Positions 6,918 to 11,411 of a stretch of DNA of 11,411 nucleotides are shown here, in pieces. The notes under the pieces are model-generated. The model ran no database searches and was not told where the DNA came from. It saw only the letters and a list, made by a program, of their open reading frames with translations. Source of the DNA: an uncultured Bacteroidales bacterium (lineage in GTDB: Bacteria; Bacteroidota; Bacteroidia; Bacteroidales; WCHB1-69). Where the stretch lies: positions 1-11,411 of the forward strand of contig CALECM010000128.1 in assembly GCA_937949745.1 (NCBI GenBank), in the 5' to 3' direction. Position numbers and translations under genes: made by a program. Positions within the stretch are counted from its first letter, which is position 1, and the number at the start of each line of letters is the position of its first letter.

Positions 6918-8642
6918 TTAGAGTAATACATCCCTTTCCATGTAATGGGTATGGAGAAGATGGTGGCTCTTGTGCCCCAGCGGTTTGCCCAGGAATTTAT
7001 CGTATAGTTCGATAATTTCCGGATTCTTGTGGGAAACTTTGATCGTTTCACGTTCATCGATGTCGTACAAACTCTTCATACGGGCTGCAATGACCTCTTC
7101 ATCGGCGCCGATCCTCTGTCCTCCTCCGGCAATACATCCGCCGGGACAGGTCATGACTTCTATAAAATGGATATCGTTCCTGCCGTTTCTGATCTCTTCA
7201 AGAAGGGCGGCGGCATTGGATAATCCGCTTACCACGGCCACACCTACTTCCAGGTCACCGATCTTGATCTTCGCTTCTTTCCTTCCTTCAAAACCTCTTA
7301 CGGCTCCAATCCTGAAATCTACTAATTCTTCTCCGGTAAGCATTTTATAGGCGGTTCTTAAAGCAGCTTCCATTACACCTCCCGTAGCACCGAATATCTT
7401 TCCGGCCGAACTTCTTACCCCGAGAGGAGAATCCGTTAATTCCGGCTCAATATTATTCAGGTCGATACCGTAAAGCCTGATCATTTCGATAAGTTCGCGG
7501 GTAGTCAATACGATATCTACATCCGGAACTCCGTTCTGATTCATGGTAGGCCGCTGTGATTCGAATTTTTTTGCCGTACACGGCATGATGGAAACAGAAA
7601 CAATATTTTCGGGTTTGAGGTCCATTTTTTCGGCGAAATAACTTTTAATGACGGCTCCGGTCATTTGTTGGGGAGATTTGCAGGTCGAAAGATTTTCAAG
7701 GAAATCCGGTGCAAATTCTTCGGCGTATTTGATCCATCCGGGGCAACAGCTGGTGAACATCGGCATTTTTCCGCCGTTGGATATCCTGTCGATCAGTTCC
7801 GATGCTTCTTCCATAATGGTAAGGTCGGCTCCGAAAGTCGTATCGAATACAAAGTTAAATCCCATTTTACGCAAAGCGGCATTCATAACTCCGTTGAGGT
7901 CTTTTCCGGGAGGCATGCCGAAAGCTTCGGCTATGGATACGGAGATCGAAGGCGCATATTGTACCACAACGGTTTTTTCATGGTGATGCAATGCTTCCCT
8001 TACGACGCTGACATTATTTCTTTCTGTTAAGGCTCCTGTAGGACATGCCATGATACATTGTCCGCAGTTTACACAGCTGGAAGTGTTCAGCGGTCTCTGT
8101 AAAGTAGTTCCTATGAGGGTTTTGCTTCCCCTGTTGATATAATCGATACAGGCTACGTCAATCACTTCTTCACAAACCCGTACACAACGTCCGCAAAGGA
8201 TACATTTTTCAGGATCACGGACAATACTAGGTCCGGAATGGTCAAGTTTGAAACTGTTCTTTTTTCCGCGGATCCGGCGTTCGATAACCAGATATTCTTT
8301 GGCAAGCTTTTGCAGTTCGCAATTGCCGTTGCGGAGACAATACAGGCAATCGTCGGGATGATTGGACAATAATAATTCGATGATGGTTTTACGTGCTTCC
8401 GTCACCCTGGCAGAATGGGTAAGGATCTGCATACCGTCGTTTACCGGGTAGGAGCAGGCGGTTACCAGCTTGGGGCTTCCCACAAGTTCCACCACACAAA
8501 TCCGGCACGCACCGGTCGGGATAAAATCCTTCATATAACATAAAGTAGGGATTTTTATTCCGTTTCTGTTGAGCGCGTTCAATATGGTTTCGCCTTCAAA
8601 GGCTTCTATTTTTTTACCGTTAACTTCAATTTGAATACTCAT
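6918..8642 (-). CDS. hydA: [FeFe] hydrogenase catalytic subunit of a HydABC-type complex
   Basis: This 574-residue cytoplasmic enzyme interconverts H2 with protons and electrons. An N-terminal [2Fe-2S] domain has C35, C46, C49 and C63. A His-Cys3 [4Fe-4S] site follows (H95, C99, C102, C108), then two [4Fe-4S] clusters (C147/150/153/157 and C190/193/196/200). H-cluster signatures are FTSCCPGW (297-303, proton-transfer C299, ligand C300), MPCTAKKFE (353-361, C355) and VMTCPGGCIAGGGQ (496-509, C499 and C503). Length and key cysteine numbers coincide with those I recall for clostridial CpI. The linked NuoE- and NuoF-like genes nevertheless place it in the trimeric NAD-linked group (A3), where HydABC bifurcates electrons between NAD and ferredoxin. 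There is no C-terminal [2Fe-2S] domain like that described for Thermotoga HydA. The ATG is 11 nt after hydB with an A-rich leader. Maturases are not in the window. Bifurcation is inferred from family, not from residues seen here. Confidence 0.95.
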   Translation of the reverse strand: MSIQIEVNGKKIEAFEGETILNALNRNGIKIPTLCYMKDFIPTGACRICVVELVGSPKLVTACSYPVNDGMQILTHSARVTEARKTIIELLLSNHPDDCLYCLRNGNCELQKLAKEYLVIERRIRGKKNSFKLDHSGPSIVRDPEKCILCGRCVRVCEEVIDVACIDYINRGSKTLIGTTLQRPLNTSSCVNCGQCIMACPTGALTERNNVSVVREALHHHEKTVVVQYAPSISVSIAEAFGMPPGKDLNGVMNAALRKMGFNFVFDTTFGADLTIMEEASELIDRISNGGKMPMFTSCCPGWIKYAEEFAPDFLENLSTCKSPQQMTGAVIKSYFAEKMDLKPENIVSVSIMPCTAKKFESQRPTMNQNGVPDVDIVLTTRELIEMIRLYGIDLNNIEPELTDSPLGVRSSAGKIFGATGGVMEAALRTAYKMLTGEELVDFRIGAVRGFEGRKEAKIKIGDLEVGVAVVSGLSNAAALLEEIRNGRNDIHFIEVMTCPGGCIAGGGQRIGADEEVIAARMKSLYDIDERETIKVSHKNPEIIELYDKFLGKPLGHKSHHLLHTHYMERDVLL

Positions 8643-8653
8643 AACTGTTTTTT

Positions 8654-10597
8654 TTAAATCATTTCAATGGCGTTAAAATTACATGATTCTTTGCAGCTTC
8701 CGCAACCTATACATTTATCGTCGATAATGTAGTGAGGAGATTTTTTAGAACCGATAATGGCATTGGTCGGACATTTTCTCGCACATAAAGTACATCCGGT
8801 ACAAAGATCAGGTAATATTTTGTATTTCCTTAACTCTTTACAGGTTCCGGTCGGACACGTCCTTTCGAAGATATGGGCTTCGTATTCGTCCCTGAACCAT
8901 TTCAGGGTACTGAGTACGGGATTTGGTGCCGACTGGCCCAGTCCGCAAAGTGAAGTCTCTTTGATCACTTTTCCGAGTTTCTCGAGTTGCATAACTCCTT
9001 TCATTCGTTCGAGAGCCGAATTAGGTCCGTTGTGAATGGGTTTGGTAGTGATGCTTTCGAGGATTTCGAGCATACGTCTTGTCCCTTCGCGGCAGGGAAT
9101 ACATTTCCCGCAGCTTTCACGCTGGATAAAATCCATGAAAAATTTAGCCACATCAACCATACAATTATCTTCGTCCATCACGACCAATCCTCCGGATCCC
9201 ATCATGGCGCCTACTTTTAGCAGGGATTCATAATCGATCTGGATATCCAGGTTCTGTTCCGTGATACATCCGCCTGACGGTCCTCCGATCTGTACGGCTT
9301 TAAATTTCTTCCCGTTGGCAATCCCGTCGGCAATATCGAAAATGATCTGGCGCACGGTAGTCCCCATGGGGATTTCCACCAAACCGGTATTTTTGATTTT
9401 TCCTGATAGGGCGAATACTTTGGTCCCTTTACTGCTGTCGGTTCCTACCGAGCTGAACCATTCCCATCCGTTGGTCATGATTTCGGGCACATTGGCAAAA
9501 GTTTCCACATTGTTGATGACGGTCGGTTTGCCGAATAATCCGCTCACCGGCGGGAAAGGAGGTCTCGGACGAGGCATTCCCCTCTGGCCTTCTATACTGT
9601 TGATTAATGCTGTTTCTTCTCCGCATACAAATGCGCCGGCACCCATTTTGATCTTTAATTCAAAATTAAATCCTGTGCCGAAAATATTTTCTCCCAATAA
9701 ACCGTATTTCTTGGCATCGCTGATCGCGATCTCAAGACGTTTGATAGCGAGCGGGTATTCTGCCCGGATATAAATATAACCTACTGACGCACCGATGGCA
9801 TAAGCCGCTACGGTCATTCCTTCCAGCAAACGGTGCGGGTCGCCTTCGATCACCGCGCGGTCCATGAAAGCGCCGGGATCACCCTCGTCTGCGTTACATA
9901 TAATATATTTTTGTTCGCTTTGTTGTTGCTGTGCGATCTTCCATTTCCTTCCGGTAAGGAATCCGCCGCCGCCACGGCCGCGCAAACCGCTCTTTTCAAT
10001 CAGATCGCATACTTCCGCCCCGTTCATTTCCCGCATGGATTTGAGCAGGGTTTGATATCCGCCGAAAGAAATATATTCTTCAATACTTTCCGGGTTGATA
10101 AGACCGCAATTTTTTAAAACGATCCTTTTTTGGCGGGCAAAGAAAGGATGTTCGAAAAAGTTGTTTACATTATCCCATGGCTGATTCCCGCCAATCTGGA
10201 ATTGGCCGAGTGTTTCCTGGCTTTTCGCATCCATGGCGAAAGCGGCATCCAGTACTTCATCCGCTTTTTCTTTGGTTACATTTTTAAACGACACCCTGTT
10301 TTTGCCGGGGAGCTGTACGTCCACGATAGGTTCAGCGGTACATAAACCGATACAGCCTACTTCCATTACATCGGCGGCAATTTTATTCCTTGTCAGGTAA
10401 TCTTTAATAGCTATGATAGTATCACCGGCACCGGCGCCTAAACCACAGGTTCCGGCGCCTACATATATGATAGGTTGATCGATAATTTCTCTTTTAATGA
10501 TACTGAGTTCTTTTTGGTTTTCAGCATTATCCGACCCCTGGCCTCTTAAAATACCCAGGAGCATTTCTGTTCTTTTTTCTGTATTAATACCGGCCAT
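8654..10597 (-). CDS. hydB: NuoF-like FMN/NADH subunit of the [FeFe] hydrogenase complex
   Basis: From the ATG at 10597 this is a 647-residue soluble subunit that should bind FMN, NAD(H) and several iron-sulfur clusters, and act as the electron-splitting flavoprotein of HydABC. An N-terminal thioredoxin-like ferredoxin domain (about 40-125) has C51, C82 and C86. The NuoF core has the glycine-rich motif GLRGRGGGGF (204-213) and NADEGDPGAF (235-244). The NuoF [4Fe-4S] ligands are C496, C499, C502 and C551. Two C-terminal ferredoxin-type clusters are C599/602/605/609 and C629/632/635/639. The frame stays open 43 codons further upstream, but that stretch lies inside hydC and is not NuoF-like. The ATG at 10597 sits 1 nt after the hydC stop, a typical tight operon junction. 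Oddity: the N-terminal domain shows only three of the usual four cluster cysteines. Confidence 0.95.
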   Translation of the reverse strand: MAGINTEKRTEMLLGILRGQGSDNAENQKELSIIKREIIDQPIIYVGAGTCGLGAGAGDTIIAIKDYLTRNKIAADVMEVGCIGLCTAEPIVDVQLPGKNRVSFKNVTKEKADEVLDAAFAMDAKSQETLGQFQIGGNQPWDNVNNFFEHPFFARQKRIVLKNCGLINPESIEEYISFGGYQTLLKSMREMNGAEVCDLIEKSGLRGRGGGGFLTGRKWKIAQQQQSEQKYIICNADEGDPGAFMDRAVIEGDPHRLLEGMTVAAYAIGASVGYIYIRAEYPLAIKRLEIAISDAKKYGLLGENIFGTGFNFELKIKMGAGAFVCGEETALINSIEGQRGMPRPRPPFPPVSGLFGKPTVINNVETFANVPEIMTNGWEWFSSVGTDSSKGTKVFALSGKIKNTGLVEIPMGTTVRQIIFDIADGIANGKKFKAVQIGGPSGGCITEQNLDIQIDYESLLKVGAMMGSGGLVVMDEDNCMVDVAKFFMDFIQRESCGKCIPCREGTRRMLEILESITTKPIHNGPNSALERMKGVMQLEKLGKVIKETSLCGLGQSAPNPVLSTLKWFRDEYEAHIFERTCPTGTCKELRKYKILPDLCTGCTLCARKCPTNAIIGSKKSPHYIIDDKCIGCGSCKESCNFNAIEMI

Positions 10598-10598
10598 A

Positions 10599-11060
10599 TT
10601 ATTCTTTATTTCTGTATGATTCAACAATTTCATTAATGCTTTCGGGGGTAACGTTAGCATGGAAAGTCCCGTTAATGTTGATAACGGGTGCCAGACCGCA
10701 TGCCCCGATACAAGCCACGATCTCAATACTGAAAAGGCCGTCCCGGGTAGTTTGCCCTGCTTTTACTTTCAGTATATTTTCAAGTTCCTGTAAAACGGTG
10801 AGCGAACCGAGCACATGGCACGCTGTACCCCGGCAAACCTGGATATGATATTTACCGGTAGGTTCGAAACGGAACTGGTTGTAAAAAGTAGCCACACCAT
10901 AGATTTTACTGGTGGGTATTCCCAGTTTCTGTCCTGTTTTAACAATAGCATCCTGGGAAAGGTATCCCTCGGATTCCTGGATTTCCTGTAAGACTCCGAT
11001 AAGAGCATCCCTGCCCCGGTCTCCGTATTTTTCTAAAATCGTGTCAATTGATGTTTTCAT
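10599..11060 (-). CDS. hydC: NuoE-like [2Fe-2S] subunit of the [FeFe] hydrogenase complex
   Basis: From the ATG at 11060 this is a 153-residue thioredoxin-fold ferredoxin, homologous to complex I subunit NuoE and to HndA. It should pass electrons to or from the NuoF-like partner. The N-terminal helical part (about 1-60, with IPTSKIYGVATFYNQF at 48-63) is typical of the family. The [2Fe-2S] ligands are all present: C76 and C81 (CRGTAC), and C117 and C121 (CIGAC). Length is normal. An in-frame TTG at 11096 would add 12 residues (MTIKTLINHNHN), but that extension is not conserved-looking and ATG is preferred. It is the first gene of hydCBA, 1 nt ahead of hydB, so translation of the two is probably coupled. 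A large dyad lies 70-107 nt upstream of the start, and expression of the operon is probably controlled there. Confidence 0.94.
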   Translation of the reverse strand: MKTSIDTILEKYGDRGRDALIGVLQEIQESEGYLSQDAIVKTGQKLGIPTSKIYGVATFYNQFRFEPTGKYHIQVCRGTACHVLGSLTVLQELENILKVKAGQTTRDGLFSIEIVACIGACGLAPVININGTFHANVTPESINEIVESYRNKE

Positions 11061-11129
11061 ATTGTGATTATGATTTATTAAGGTCTTTATTGTCAATTGT
11101 ATGCCTAAACATTAACGTTTTTTATCCGC

Positions 11130-11167
11130 TCTTATTCTATCTTGGGAATGTCCAAAATAGAATAGGA
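11130..11167. promoter_or_regulatory. long imperfect dyad upstream of hydCBA, candidate operator
   Basis: Two 16-nt arms, 11130-11145 and 11152-11167, are reverse complements at 14 of 16 positions, with mismatches at 11141/11156 and 11132/11165. The spacer is 6 nt (GAATGT). A nested alternative dyad, TGTCC-N11-GGACA, occupies 11149-11153 and 11165-11169. Neither strand has a T-run directly after the hairpin, so it is a weak candidate for an intrinsic terminator. Its place 70-107 nt before the hydC ATG suits an operator or activator site. No perfect TAnnTTTG box was found here; the closest is TATTTTG, one base short, within the right arm read on the minus strand. Confidence 0.5.
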
Positions 11168-11192
11168 CAACATTACTTGCAAAAATGGAAAT

Positions 11193-11411
11193 TTAAGAAA
11201 AATAATAAAAGATGAAAGGAAAGCTGTCGATGACTCCTGAGTCCGGATTATTCTGAGATATCTGACCGGTGCTTATGTACGGGAATCTTACCTAAGATAA
11301 AGTCTTCCAATTTCTTCGGCTCTTGTCAGGCCGTCATAACGACACGTGAATTCAACGCCCGTTATTACTAAATCAGGTTTTTCATTCTTCATTTTGCCCC
11401 CTTTTTCCTTT
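11193..11411 (-). pseudogene. possible decayed response-regulator receiver domain, cut by window edge
   Basis: The minus-strand frame open from the window edge to a stop at 11288 contains NEKPDLVITGVEF and then YDGLTRAEEIGRLY (from an ATG at 11392, 34 residues). This resembles strand 3 and helix 3 of PAS/GAF-kinase-associated receivers, of the form PDLVLMDIEL...DGLEAAE.IR. The phospho-acceptor Asp position is Gly. Right after the stop, other frames continue as expected for the next receiver strand: KIPV (11289-11278), then YISTGQISQNNPDSG (from 11279, stop at 11193-11195). Reading through needs two frame changes and skips one in-frame stop, so this looks like a frameshifted remnant. Short alignments of this kind can arise by chance and the N-terminal half is outside the window. 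The alternative is a short real ORF, supported by an AGGGGG run just ahead of the ATG. Confidence 0.35.

Noticed and set aside
10598..10726. N-terminal extension of hydB by 43 codons in the same frame
   Set aside because: It lies wholly inside the hydC coding region, does not resemble NuoF-type proteins, and the ATG at 10597 gives a tight 1-nt junction with a normal family N-terminus.
11061..11096. Longer hydC start at a TTG codon
   Set aside because: The added 12 residues are Asn/His-rich and not family-like. The ATG at 11060 begins the expected NuoE helix.
1..11411. Frequent TTCCGG/CCGGAA words through the window
   Set aside because: They occur mostly inside genes at irregular spacing and look like codon and composition preference, not a repeat family or CRISPR array.

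Overview
The window looks like chromosomal DNA from an anaerobic, fermentative member of the Bacteroidota, probably Bacteroidales. Four things point there: a TonB-dependent receptor with an N-terminal carboxypeptidase-regulatory-like domain, a secreted peptidase ending in a type IX secretion (T9SS) sorting domain, A-rich gene leaders without clear Shine-Dalgarno sequences, and a promoter of the Bacteroides form (TTTG-N19-TAnnTTTG). An electron-bifurcating-type [FeFe] hydrogenase indicates anaerobic metabolism. Every gene I can support is on the minus strand, so transcription runs from high to low coordinates.

In transcription order: (i) 11193-11411 holds what looks like a decayed response-regulator receiver domain, cut by the window edge. 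(ii) A long imperfect inverted repeat (11130-11167) lies just upstream of the hydrogenase genes. (iii) 11060-6918 is a compact hydCBA operon with gaps of 1 and 11 nt. It encodes a NuoE-like [2Fe-2S] subunit, a NuoF-like FMN/NADH subunit with extra ferredoxin domains, and the catalytic [FeFe] hydrogenase. Together these would form the soluble HydABC complex, which couples H2 to both NAD(H) and ferredoxin. (iv) A stand-alone receiver protein (6817-6419) follows after 100 nt, and a strong hairpin (6299-6333) probably ends that unit. (v) 6269-5052 encodes a secreted M28 zinc aminopeptidase with a T9SS sorting domain. (vi) 4912-2194 is a two-gene unit: a small histidine-rich membrane or exported protein, then a TonB-dependent outer-membrane receptor. 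The pairing suggests uptake of a metal or metal chelate. (vii) 2100-115 encodes a glycogen branching enzyme with its own recognisable promoter.

No tRNA, rRNA, CRISPR array, insertion sequence or phage gene was seen. Bases 1-114, downstream of the branching enzyme, hold nothing I can support. The hydrogenase maturases (HydE, HydF, HydG) and the other glycogen genes must lie elsewhere. Most genes belong to known families. The least explained parts are the histidine-rich protein with its receptor, the receiver proteins flanking the hydrogenase operon, and the dyads in the regulatory gaps.
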